Shown here piece by piece: positions 15,001-28,932 of a DNA stretch of 64,000 bases. The translations under genes were made by a program, and so were the position numbers. This DNA is from Arctopsyche grandis (lineage: Eukaryota > Arthropoda > Insecta > Trichoptera > Hydropsychidae): positions 34,067,501-34,131,500 of the forward strand of contig NC_135359.1 of the NCBI RefSeq assembly GCF_051622035.1, given 5' to 3'. A model generated the notes under the pieces. It searched no databases. It was not told the origin of the DNA and worked only from the letters and a program-made list of their open reading frames with translations. How positions within the stretch are numbered: the stretch's first letter is position 1; every line of letters starts with the position of its first letter.

Positions 15001-17375
15001 TGCAAAAATATCCACAAAACGTGCTTACCTCACCAAACCTAACCCAACCTATCCATACCATTACCGAAATGAAAGAATCGGACATTGCAAAAATATACAC
15101 AAATCGTGCTAGCTTCACGAAACCCAACCCAACCAAACCTAACCATCACCGAAATCAAAGAATTTGACAATGCAAAAATATTCACAAAACTTGCTAACCT
15201 CACCAAACCTAATTCAACCTAACCTAACCATCACCGAAATCAAAGAATAAGACATTGCAAAAATATACACAAAACGTGCTTACCTCACCAAACCTAACCC
15301 AACCTAACCTAACCATCACCGAAATCAAAGAATTTGACAATGCAAAAATATCCACAAAACTTGCTTACCTCACCAAACCTAACCCAAACTAAGCTAAACA
15401 TCATCGAAATCGAAGAATTCGACATTAAAAAAATATCCACAAAACGTGCTCACCTCATTAAACCTAAACCAACCTAACCTAACTATCACCGAAATCAAAG
15501 AATTAGACTTTGCGAAAAAATACACAAAACGTGCTAACTTCACGAAACCTAACCCAACCTAACCCAACCATCTCCGAAATCAAAGAATTTGACAATGCAA
15601 AAATATCCACAAAACGTGCTTACCTCACCAAACCTAACCCAACCTAACCTAACCATCACCGAAATCAAAGAATTAGACATTGCAAAAATATACACAAAAC
15701 GTGCTAACCTCACCAAACCTAACCCAACCTAACCTAAACATCAACGAAATCAAAGAATTTGACAATGCAAAAAAAACACAAAACTTGCTTACCTCACCAA
15801 ACCTAACCCAACCTAACCTAACCATCACCGAAATCAAAGAATTAGACATAGCAAAAATATACACAAAACGTGCTTACCTCACCAAACCTAACCCAACCTA
15901 ACCTAAACATCAACGAAATCAAAGAATTTGACAATGCAAAAATATCCACAAAACTTGCTTACCTCACCAAACCTAACCCAACCTCACCTAACCATCTCCG
16001 AAATCAAAGAATTTGACAATGCAAAAATATCCACAAAACGTGCTAACCTCACCAAACCTAACCCAACCTAACCTAACCATCACCGAAATCAAAGAGTTCG
16101 ACATTGCAAAAATATCCACAAAACTTGCTTACCTCACCAAAACTAAGCCAACCTAACCTTACAATCACAAAAATGAAAGAACTGGACATTGCAAAAATAT
16201 CCACAAAACGTGCTAACCTCACCAAACCTAACCCAAACTAAACTAACCATCACCGAAATCAAAGAATTAGACATTGCAAAAATATACACAAAACGTGCTC
16301 ACCTCACCAAACCTAACCCAACCTAACCTAAACATCACCGAAATCAAAGAATTCGACAATGCAAAAATATCCACAAAACGTGCTAACTTCACGAAACCTA
16401 ACCCAACCTAACCCAACTATCTCCGAAATCAAAGAATTTGACAATGCAAAAACATCCACAAAACTTGCTTATCTCACCAAAACTAAGCCAACCTAACCTT
16501 ACCATCACAAAAATGAAAGAATTGGACATTGCAAAAATATCCACAAAACGTGCTAACCTCACCAAACCTAACCCAAACTAACCTAACCATCACCGAAATC
16601 AAAGAATTAGACATTGCAAAAATATACACAAAACGTGCTAACCTCACCAAACCTAAACCAACCTAACCTAAACATCACCGAAATCAAAGAATTCGACATT
16701 GCCAAAATATCCACAAAACGTGCTAACCTCACAAAACCTAGCCCAACCTAACCTCATTTTCACCGAAATCAAAGAATTAGACATTGCAAAAGTATACACA
16801 AAACGTACTTACTTCACGAAACCTAACCCAACCTAACCTCAACATCACCGAAATCGAAGAATTCGACATTGCAAAAATATCCACAAAACGTGCTTACCTC
16901 ACCAAACCTAACCCAACCTATCCATACCATTACCGAAATGAAAGAATTGGACATTGCAAAAATATACACAAATCGTGCTAGCTTCACGAAACCCAACCCA
17001 ACCAAACCTAACCTTCACCGAAATCAAAGAATTTGACGATGCAAAAATATTCACAAAACTTGCTTACCTCACCAAACCTAACCCAACCTAACCTAACCAT
17101 CACCGAAATCAAAGAATAAGACATTGCAAAAATATACACAAAACGTGCTTACCTCACCAAACCTAACCCAACCTAACCTAACCATCACCGAAATCAAAGA
17201 ATTTGACAATGCAAAAATATCCACAAAACTTGCTTACCTCACCAAACCTAACCCAAACTAAGCTAAACATCATCGAAATCGAAGAATTCGACATTAAAAA
17301 AATATCCACAAAACGTGCTCACCTCATTAAACCTAAACCAACCTAACCTAACTATCACCGAAATCAAAGAATTAG
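12060..17375. repeat. HOR-II block, duplicated at about 23617-28932
   Basis: Landmarks recur at +11557 bp: 12461/24018 (ATTCGCAAAA), 13300/24857, 14915/26472, 15680/27237 and 16784/28341. The offset equals 136 x 85 minus 3, consistent with three 84-bp monomers in the interval. The block ends where the partner has lost one monomer (GACTTTGCG near 17375 against GACAATGC near 28932). Confidence 0.78.
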
Positions 17376-20020
17376 ACTTTGCGAAAAAATACACAAAACG
17401 TGCTAACTTCACGAAACCTAACCCAACCTAACCCAACTATCTCCGAAATCAAAGAATTTGACAATGCAAAAACATCCACAAAACTTGCTTATCTCACCAA
17501 AACTAAGCCAACCTAACCTTACCATCACAAAAATGAAAGAATTGGACATTGCAAAAATATCCACAAAACGTGCTAACCTCACCAAACCTAACCCAAACTA
17601 ACCTAACCATCACCGAAATCAAAGAATTAGACATTGCAAAAATATACACAAAACGTGCTAACCTCACCAAACCTAACCCAACCTAACCTAAACATCACCG
17701 AAATCAAAGAATTCGACAATGCAAAAATATCCACAAAACGTGCTTACTTCACGAAACCTAACCCAACCTAACCTTAACATCACCGAAATCGAAGAATTCG
17801 ACATTGCAAAAATATCCACAAAACGTGCTTACCTCACCAAACCTAACCCAACCTATCCATACCATTACCGAAATGAAAGAATTGGACATTGCAAAAATAT
17901 ACACAAATCGTGCTAGCTTCACGAAGCCCAACCCAACCAAACCTAACCATCACCGAAATCAAAGAATTTGACAATGCAAAAATATCCACAAAACTTGCTT
18001 ACCTCACCAAACCTAACCCAAACTAAGCTAAACATCATCGAAATCAAAGAATTAGACATTGCAAAAATATCCACAAAACGTGCTAACCTCACCAAACCTA
18101 ACCCAACCTAACCTAACCATCACCGAAATCAAAGAATTCGACATTGCCAAAATATCCACAAAACGTGCTAACCTCACAAAACCTAGCCCAACCTAACCTC
18201 ATTTTCACCGAAATCAAAGAATTAGACATTGCAAAAGTATACACAGAACGTACTTACTTCACGAAACCTAACCCAACCTAACCTTAACATCACCGAAATC
18301 GAAGAATTCGACATTGCAAAAATATCCACAAAACGTGCTTACCTAACCAAACCTAACCCAACCTATCCATACCATTACCGAAATGAAAGAATTGGACATT
18401 GCAAAAATATACACAAATCGTGCTAGCTTCACGAAACCCAACCCAACCAAACCTAACCATCACCGAAATCAAAGAATTTGACAATGCAAAAATATTCGCA
18501 AAACTTGCTTACCTCACCAAACCTAATTCAACCTAACCTTACCATCACCGAAATCAAAGAATAAGACATTGCAAAAATATACACAAAACGTGCTTACCTC
18601 ACCAAACCTAACCCAACCTAACCTAACCATCACCGAAATCAAAGAATTTGACAATGCAAAAATATCCACAAAACTTGCTAACCTCACCAAACCTAACCCA
18701 AACTAAGCTAAACATCATCGAAATCGAAGAATTCGACATTAAAAAAATATCCACAAAACGTGCTCACCTCATTAAACCTAAACCAACCTAACCTAACTAT
18801 CACCGAAATCAAAGAATTAGACTTTGCGAAAAAATACACAAAACGTGCTAACTTCACGAAACCTAACCCAACCTAACCCAACTATCTCCGAAATCAAAGA
18901 ATTTGACAATGCAAAAACATCCACAAAACTTGCTTATCTCACCAAAACTAAGCCAATCTAACCTAACCATCACCGAAATCAAAGAATTAGACATAGCAAA
19001 AATATACACAAAACGTGCTAACCTCACCAAACCTAACCCAACCTAACCTAACCATCACCGAAATCAAAGAATTCGACATTGCCAAAATATCCACAAAACG
19101 TGCTAACCTCACAAAACCTAGCCCAACCTAACCTCATTTTCACCGAAATCAAAGAATTAGACATTGCAAAAGTATACACAAAACGTACTTACTTCACGAA
19201 ACCTAACCCAACCTAACCTTAACATCACCGAAATCGAAGAATTCGACATTGCAAAAATATCCACAAAACGTGCTTACTTAACCAAACCTAACCCAACCTA
19301 TCCATACCATTACCGAAATGAAAGAATTGGACATTGCAAAAATATACACAAATCGTGCTAGCTTCACGAAACCCAACCCAACCAAACCTAACCATCACCG
19401 AAATCAAAGAATTTGACAATGCAAAAATATTCGCAAAACTTGCTTACCTCACCAAACCTAATTCAACCTAACCTAACCATCACCGAAATCAAAGAATAAG
19501 ACATTGCAAAAATATACACAAAACGTGCTTACCTCACCAAACCTAACCCAACCTAACCTAACCATCACCGAAATCAAAGAATTTGACAATGCAAAAATAT
19601 CCACAAAACTTGCTTACCTCACCAAACCTAACCCAAACTAAGCTGAACATCATCGAAATCGAAGAATTCGACATTAAAAAAATATCCACAAAACGTGCTC
19701 ACCTCATTAAACCTAAACCAACCTAACCTAACTATCACCGAAATCAAAGAATTAGACTTTGCGAAAAAATACACAAAACGTGCTTACCTCACCAAACCTA
19801 ACCCATCCTAACCTAAACATCAACGAAATCAAAGAATTTGACAATGCAAAAAAAACACAAAACGTGCTAACCTCACCAAACCTAACCCAAACTAACCTAA
19901 CCATCACCGAAATCAAAGAATTAGACATTGCAAAAATATACACAAAACGTGCTAACCTCACCAAACCTAACCCAACCTAACCTAAACATCACCGAAATCA
20001 AAGAATTTGACAATGCAAAA
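16690..20020. repeat. HOR-II block, duplicated at about 21279-24609
   Basis: Landmarks recur at +4589 bp: 16784/21373, 17719/22308, 18229/22818, 19164/23753 and 19759/24348. The offset equals 54 x 85 minus 1, explained by one 84-bp monomer (near 19850). Shared private variants support descent from one copy: TTGACGATGC near 17034/21623 and ACACAGAACG near 18241/22830. Right after this block, about 20020-21372 instead matches 13562-14914 at offset 6458, six monomers out of step with the partner. Confidence 0.78.
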
Positions 20021-21278
20021 ATATTTGCAAAACTTGCTTACCTCACCAAACCTAATTCAACCTAACCTAACCATCACCGAAATCAAAGAATAAGACATTG
20101 CAAAAATATACACAAAACGTGCTTACCTCACCAAACCTAACCCAACCTAACCTAACCATCACCGAAATCAAAGAATTTGACAATGCAAAAATATCCACAA
20201 AACTTGCTTACCTCACCAAACCTAACCCAAACTAAGCTAAACATCATTGAAATCGAAGAATTCGACATTAAAAAAATATCCACAAAACGTGCTCACCTCA
20301 ATAAACCTAAACCAACCTAACCTAACTATCACCGAAATCAAAGAATTAGACTTTGCGAAAAAATACACAAAACGTGCTAACTTCACGAAACCTAACCCAA
20401 CCTAACCCAACTATCTCCGAAATCAAAGAATTTGACAATGCAAAAACATCCACAAAACTTGCTTATCTCACCAAAACTAAGCCAATCTAACCTAACCATC
20501 ACCGAAATCAAAGAATTAGACATAGCAAAAATATACACAAAACGTGCTAACCTCACCAAACCTAACCCAACCTAACCTAAACATCAACGAAATCAAAGAA
20601 TTTGACAATGCAAAAATATCCACAAAACTTGCTTACCTCACCAAACCTAACCCAACCTAACCTAACCATCTCCGAAATCAAAGAATTTGACAATGCAAAA
20701 ATATCCACAAAACGTGCTAACCTCACCAAACCTAAACCAACCTAACCTTACCATCACCGAAATCAAAGAATTAGACATTGCAAAAATATACACAAAACGT
20801 ACTAACTTCACGAAACCTAACCCAACCTAACCTAACCATCACCGAAATCAAAGAATCTGACAATGCAAAAATATCCACAAAACTTGCTTACCTCACCAAA
20901 CCTAACCCAAACTAACGTAAACATCACCAAAATCGAAGAATCCGACATTGCAAAAATATCCGCAAAACGTGCTTACCTCACCAAACCTAACCCAACCTAA
21001 CCATACCATCACCGAAATGAAAAAATTGGACATTGCAAAAATATACACAAATCGTGCTAGCTTCACGAAACCCAACCCAACCCAAGCTAACCATCACCGA
21101 AATCAAAGAATTTGACAATGCAAAAATATCCACAAAACGTGCTAACCTCACCAAACCTAACCCAACCTAACCTAACCATCTCCGAAATCAAAGAATTTGA
21201 CAATGCAAAAATATCCACAAAACGTGCTAACCTCACCAAACCTAACCCAACCTAACCTAACCATCACCGAAATCAAAG

Positions 21279-24200
21279 AATTCGACATTGCCAAAATATC
21301 CACAAAACGTGCTAACCTCACAAAACCTAGCCCAACCTAACCTCATTTTCACCGAAATCAAAGAATTAGACATTGCAAAAGTATACACAAAACGTACTTA
21401 CTTCACGAAACCTAACCCAACCTAACCTCAACATCACCGAAATCGAAGAATTCGACATTGCAAAAATATCCACAAAACGTGCTTACCTCACCAAACCTAA
21501 CCCAACCTATCCATACCATTACCGAAATGAAAGAATTGGACATTGCAAAAATATACACAAATCGTGCTAGCTTCACGAAACCCAACCCAACCAAACCTAA
21601 CCTTCACCGAAATCAAAGAATTTGACGATGCAAAAATATTCACAAAACTTGCTTACCTCACCAAACCTAACCCAACCTAACCTAACCATCACCGAAATCA
21701 AAGAATAAGACATTGCAAAAATATACACAAAACGTGCTTACCTCACCAAACCTAACCCAACCTAACCTAACCATCACCGAAATCAAAGAATTTGACAATG
21801 CAAAAATATCCACAAAACTTGCTTACCTCACCAAACCTAACCCAAACTAAGCTAAACATCATCGAAATCGAAGAATTCGACATTAAAAAAATATCCACAA
21901 AACGTGCTCACCTCATTAAACCTAAACCAACCTAACCTAACTATCACCGAAATCAAAGAATTAGACTTTGCGAAAAAATACACAAAACGTGCTAACTTCA
22001 CGAAACCTAACCCAACCTAACCCAACTATCTCCGAAATCAAAGAATTTGACAATGCAAAAACATCCACAAAACTTGCTTATCTCACCAAAACTAAGCCAA
22101 CCTAACCTTACCATCACAAAAATGAAAGAATTGGACATTGCAAAAATATCCACAAAACGTGCTAACCTCACCAAACCTAACCCAAACTAACCTAACCATC
22201 ACCGAAATCAAAGAATTAGACATTGCAAAAATATACACAAAACGTGCTAACCTCACCAAACCTAACCCAACCTAACCTAAACATCACCGAAATCAAAGAA
22301 TTCGACAATGCAAAAATATCCACAAAACGTGCTTACTTCACGAAACCTAACCCAACCTAACCTTAACATCACCGAAATCGAAGAATTCGACATTGCAAAA
22401 ATATCCACAAAACGTGCTTACCTCACCAAACCTAACCCAACCTATCCATACCATTACCGAAATGAAAGAATTGGACATTGCAAAAATATACACAAATCGT
22501 GCTAGCTTCACGAAGCCCAACCCAACCAAACCTAACCATCACCGAAATCAAAGAATTTGACAATGCAAAAATATCCACAAAACTTGCTTACCTCACCAAA
22601 CCTAACCCAAACTAAGCTAAACATCATCGAAATCAAAGAATTAGACATTGCAAAAATATCCACAAAACGTGCTAACCTCACCAAACCTAACCCAACCTAA
22701 CCTAACCATCACCGAAATCAAAGAATTCGACATTGCCAAAATATCCACAAAACGTGCTAACCTCACAAAACCTAGCCCAACCTAACCTCATTTTCACCGA
22801 AATCAAAGAATTAGACATTGCAAAAGTATACACAGAACGTACTTACTTCACGAAACCTAACCCAACCTAACCTTAACATCACCGAAATCGAAGAATTCGA
22901 CATTGCAAAAATATCCACAAAACGTGCTTACCTAACCAAACCTAACCCAACCTATCCAAACCATTACCGAAATGAAAGAATTGGACATTGCAAAAATATA
23001 CACAAATCGTGCTAGCTTCACGAAACCCAACCCAACCAAACCTAACCATCACCGAAATCAAAGAATTTGACAATGCAAAAATATTCGCAAAACTTGCTTA
23101 CCTCACCAAACCTAATTCAACCTAACCTAACCATCACCGAAATCAAAGAATAAGACATTGCAAAAATATACACAAAACGTGCTTACCTCACCAAACCTAA
23201 CCCAACCTAACCTAACCATCACCGAAATCAAAGAATTTGACAATGCAAAAATATCCACAAAACTTGCTAACCTCACCAAACCTAACCCAAACTAAGCTAA
23301 ACATCATCGAAATCGAAGAATTCGACATTAAAAAAATATCCACAAAACGTGCTCACCTCATTAAACCTAAACCAACCTAACCTAACTATCACCGAAATCA
23401 AAGAATTAGACTTTGCGAAAAAATACACAAAACGTGCTAACTTCACGAAACCTAACCCAACCTAACCCAACTATCTCCGAAATCAAAGAATTTGACAATG
23501 CAAAAACATCCACAAAACTTGCTTATCTCACCAAAACTAAGCCAATCTAACCTAACCATCACCGAAATCAAAGAATTAGACATAGCAAAAATATACACAA
23601 AACGTGCTAACCTCACCAAACCTAACCCAACCTAACCTAACCATCACCGAAATCAAAGAATTCGACATTGCCAAAATATCCACAAAACGTGCTAACCTCA
23701 CAAAACCTAGCCCAACCTAACCTCATTTTCACCGAAATCAAAGAATTAGACATTGCAAAAGTATACACAAAACGTACTTACTTCACGAAACCTAACCCAA
23801 CCTAACCTTAACATCACCGAAATCGAAGAATTCGACATTGCAAAAATATCCACAAAACGTGCTTACTTAACCAAACCTAACCCAACCTATCCATACCATT
23901 ACCGAAATGAAAGAATTGGACATTGCAAAAATATACACAAATCGTGCTAGCTTCACGAAACCCAACCCAACCAAACCTAACCATCACCGAAATCAAAGAA
24001 TTTGACAATGCAAAAATATTCGCAAAACTTGCTTACCTCACCAAACCTAATTCAACCTAACCTAACCATCACCGAAATCAAAGAATAAGACATTGCAAAA
24101 ATATACACAAAACGTGCTTACCTCACCAAACCTAACCCAACCTAACCTAACCATCACCGAAATCAAAGAATTTGACAATGCAAAAATATCCACAAAACTT

Positions 24201-24609
24201 GCTTACCTCACCAAACCTAACCCAAACTAAGCTGGACATCATCGAAATCGAAGAATTCGACATTAAAAAAATATCCACAAAACGTGCTCACCTCATTAAA
24301 CCTAAACCAACCTAACCTAACTATCACCGAAATCAAAGAATTAGACTTTGCGAAAAAATACACAAAACGTGCTTACCTCACCAAACCTAACCCATCCTAA
24401 CCTAAACATCAACGAAATCAAAGAATTTGACAATGCAAAAAAAACACAAAACGTGCTAACCTCACCAAACCTAACCCAAACTAACCTAACCATCACCGAA
24501 ATCAAAGAATTAGACATTGCAAAAATATACACAAAACGTGCTAACCTCACCAAACCTAACCCAACCTAACCTAAACATCACCGAAATCAAAGAATTTGAC
24601 AATGCAAAA
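21279..24609. repeat. HOR-II block, copy of 16690-20020
   Basis: Second member of the +4589 pair. Differences by eye include TATCCAAACC near 22954 in place of TATCCATACC, and GCTGGACATC near 24232 in place of GCTGAACATC. Confidence 0.75.
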
Positions 24610-27600
24610 ATATCCACAAAACGTGCTTACCTCACCAAACCTATCCCAACCTAACCTAACCATTTCCGAAATCAAAGAATTTGACAATGCAAAAATATCC
24701 ACAAAACGTGCTAACCTCACCAAACCTAACCCAACCTAACCTAACCATCACCGAAATCAAAGAATTCGACATTGCCAAAATATCCACAAAACGTGCTAAC
24801 CTCACAAAACCTAGCCCAACCTAACCTCATTTTCACCGAAATCAAAGAATTAGACATTGCAAAAGTATACACAAAACGTACTTACTTCACGAAACCTAAC
24901 CCAACCTAACCTTAACATCACCGAAATCGAAGCATTCGACATTGCAAAAATATCCACAAAACGTGCTTACCTAACCAAACCTAACCCAACCTATCCATAC
25001 CATTACCGAAATGAAAGAATTGGACATTGCAAAAATATACACAAATCGTGCTAGCTTCACGAAACCCAACCCAACCAAACCTAACCATCACCGAAATCAA
25101 AGAATTTGACAATGCAAAAATATTTGCAAAACTTGCTTACCTCACCAAACCTAATTCAACCTAACCTAACCATCACCGAAATCAAAGAATAAGACATTGC
25201 AAAAATATACACAAAACGTGCTTACCTCACCAAACCTAACCCAACCTAACCTAACCATCACCGAAATCAAAGAATTTGACAATGCAAAAATATCCACAAA
25301 ACTTGCTTACCTCACCAAACCTAACCCAAACTAAGCTAAACATCATTGAAATCGAAGAATTCGACATTAAAAAAATATCCACAAAACGTGCTCACCTCAT
25401 TAAACCTAAACCAACCTAACCTAACTATCACCGAAATCAAAGAATTAGACTTTGCGAAAAAATACACAAAACGTGCTAACTTCACGAAACCTAACCCAAC
25501 CTAACCCAACTATCTCCAAAATCAAAGAATTTGACAATGCAAAAACATCCACAAAACTTGCTTATCTCACCAAAACTAAGCCAATCTAACCTAACCATCA
25601 CCGAAATCAAAGAATTAGACATAGCAAAAATATACACAAAACGTGCTAACCTCACCAAACCTAACCCAACCTAACCTAAACATCAACGAAATCAAAGAAT
25701 TTGACAATGCAAAAATATCCACAAAACTTGCTTACCTCACCAAACCTAACCCAACCTAACCTAACCATCTCCGAAATCAAAGAATTTGACAATGCAAAAA
25801 TATCCACAAAACGTGCTAACCTCACCAAACCTAAACCAACCTAACCTTACCATCACCGAAATCAAAGAATTAGACATTGCAAAAATATACACAAAACGTA
25901 CTAACTTCACGAAACCTAACCCAACCTAACCTAACCATCACCGAAATCAAAGAATCTGACAATGCAAAAATATCCACAAAACTTGCTTACCTCACCAAAC
26001 CTAACCCAAACTAACGTAAACATCACCAAAATCGAAGAATCCGACATTGCAAAAATATCCGCAAAACGTGCTTACCTCACCAAACCTAACCCAACCTAAC
26101 CATACCATCACCGAAATGAAAAAATTGGACATTGCAAAAATATACACAAATCGTGCTAGCTTCACGAAACCCAACCCAACCCAAGCTAACCATCACCGAA
26201 ATCAAAGAATTTGACAATGCAAAAATATCCACAAAACGTGCTAACCTCACCAAACCTAACCCAACCTAACCTAACCATCTCCGAAATCAAAGAATTTGAC
26301 AATGCAAAAATATCCACAAAACGTGCTAACCTCACCAAACCTAACCCAACCTAACCTAACCATCACCGAAATCAAAGAATTCGACATTGCCAAAATATCC
26401 ACAAAACGTGCTAACCTCACAAAACCTAGCCCAACCTAACCTCATTTTCACCGAAATCAAAGAATTAGACATTGTTAAAGTATACACAAAACGTACTTAC
26501 TTCACGAAACCTAACCCAACCTAACCTTAACATCACCGAAATCGAAGAATTCGACATTGCAAAAATATCCACAAAACGTGCTTACCTCACCAAACCTAAC
26601 CCAACCTATCCATACCATTACCGAAATGAAAGAATTGGACATTGCAAAAATATACACAAATCGTGCTAGCTTCACGAAACCCAACCCAACCAAACCTAAC
26701 CATCACCGAAATCAAAGAATTTGACAATGCAAAAATATTCACAAAACTTGCTAACCTCACCAAACCTAATTCAACCTAACCTAACCATCACCGAAATCAA
26801 AGAATAAGACATTGCAAAAATATACACAAAACGTGCTTACCTCACCAAACCTAACCCAACCTAACCTAACCATCACCGAAATCAAAGAATTTGACAATGC
26901 AAAAATATCCACAAAACTTGCTTACCTCACCAAACCTAACCCAAACTAAGCTAAACATCATCGAAATCGAAGAATTCGACATTAAAAAAATATCCACAAA
27001 ACGTGCTCACCTCATTAAACCTAAACCAACCTAACCTAACTATCACCGAAATCAAAGAATTAGACTTTGCGAAAAAATAGACAAAACGTGCTAACTTCAC
27101 GAAACCTAACCCAACCTAACCCAACCATCTCCGAAATCAAAGAATTTGACAATGCAAAAATATCCACAAAACGTGCTTACCTCACCAAACCTAACCCAAC
27201 CTAACCTAACCATCACCGAAATCAAAGAATTAGACATTGCAAAAATATACACAAAACGTGCTAACCTCACCAAACCTAACCCAACCTAACCTAAACATCA
27301 ACGAAATCAAAGAATTTGACAATGCAAAAAAAACACAAAACTTGCTTACCTCACCAAACCTAACCCAACCTAACCTAACCATCACCGAAATCAAAGAATT
27401 AGACATAGCAAAAATATACACAAAACGTGCTAACCTCACCAAACCTAACCCAACCTAACCTAAACATCAACGAAATCAAAGAATTTGACAATGCAAAAAT
27501 ATCCACAAAACTTGCTTACCTCACCAAACCTAACCCAACCTCACCTAACCATCTCCGAAATCAAAGAATTTGACAATGCAAAAATATCCACAAAACGTGC

Positions 27601-28932
27601 TAACCTCACCAAACCTAACCCAACCTAACCTAACCATCACCGAAATCAAAGAGTTCGACATTGCAAAAATATCCACAAAACTTGCTTACCTCACCAAAAC
27701 TAAGCCAACCTAACCTTACAATCACAAAAATGAAAGAACTGGACATTGCAAAAATATCCACAAAACGTGCTAACCTCACCAAACCTAACCCAAACTAAAC
27801 TAACCATCACCGAAATCAAAGAATTAGACATTGCAAAAATATACACAAAACGTGCTCACCTCACCAAACCTAACCCAACCTAACCTAAACATCACCGAAA
27901 TCAAAGAATTCGACAATGCAAAAATATCCACAAAACGTGCTAACTTCACGAAACCTAACCCAACCTAACCCAACTATCTCCGAAATCAAAGAATTTGACA
28001 ATGCAAAAACATCCACAAAACTTGCTTATCTCACCAAAACTAAGCCAACCTAACCTTACCATCACAAAAATGAAAGAATTGGACATTGCAAAAATATCCA
28101 CAAAACGTGCTAACCTCACCAAACCTAACCCAAACTAACCTAACCATCACCGAAATCAAAGAATTAGACATTGCAAAAATATACACAAAACGTGCTAACC
28201 TCACCAAACCTAAACCAACCTAACCTAAACATCACCGAAATCAAAGAATTCGACATTGCCAAAATATCCACAAAACGTGCTAACCTCACAAAACCTAGCC
28301 CAACCTAACCTCATTTTCACCGAAATCAAAGAATTAGACATTGCAAAAGTATACACAAAACGTACTTACTTCACGAAACCTAACCCAACCTAACCTCAAC
28401 ATCACCGAAATCGAAGAATTCGACATTGCAAAAATATCCACAAAACGTGCTTACCTCACCAAACCTAACCCAACCTATCCATACCATTACCGAAATGAAA
28501 GAATTGGACATTGCAAAAATATACACAAATCGTGCTAGCTTCACGAAACCCAACCCAACCAAACCTAACCTTCACCGAAATCAAAGAATTTGACGATGCA
28601 AAAATATTCACAAAACTTGCTTACCTCACCAAACCTAACCCAACCTAACCTAACCATCACCGAAATCAAAGAATAAGACATTGCAAAAATATACACAAAA
28701 CGTGCTTACCTCACCAAACCTTACCCAACCTAACCTAACCATCACCGAAATCAAAGAATTTGACAATGCAAAAATATCCACAAAACTTGCTTACCTCACC
28801 AAACCTAACCCAAACTAAGCTAAACATCATCGAAATCGAAGAATTCGACATTAAAAAAATATCCACAAAACGTGCTCACCTCATTAAACCTAAACCAACC
28901 TAACCTAACTATCACCGAAATCAAAGAATTAG
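23617..28932. repeat. HOR-II block, copy of 12060-17375
   Basis: Second member of the +11557 pair. It overlaps the end of the +4589 copy because the array is a mosaic in which one stretch can have several partners. Private changes include GAAGCATTCG near 24930, ATTGTTAAAG near 26471 and AAATAGACAAAACG near 27075. Confidence 0.75.
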
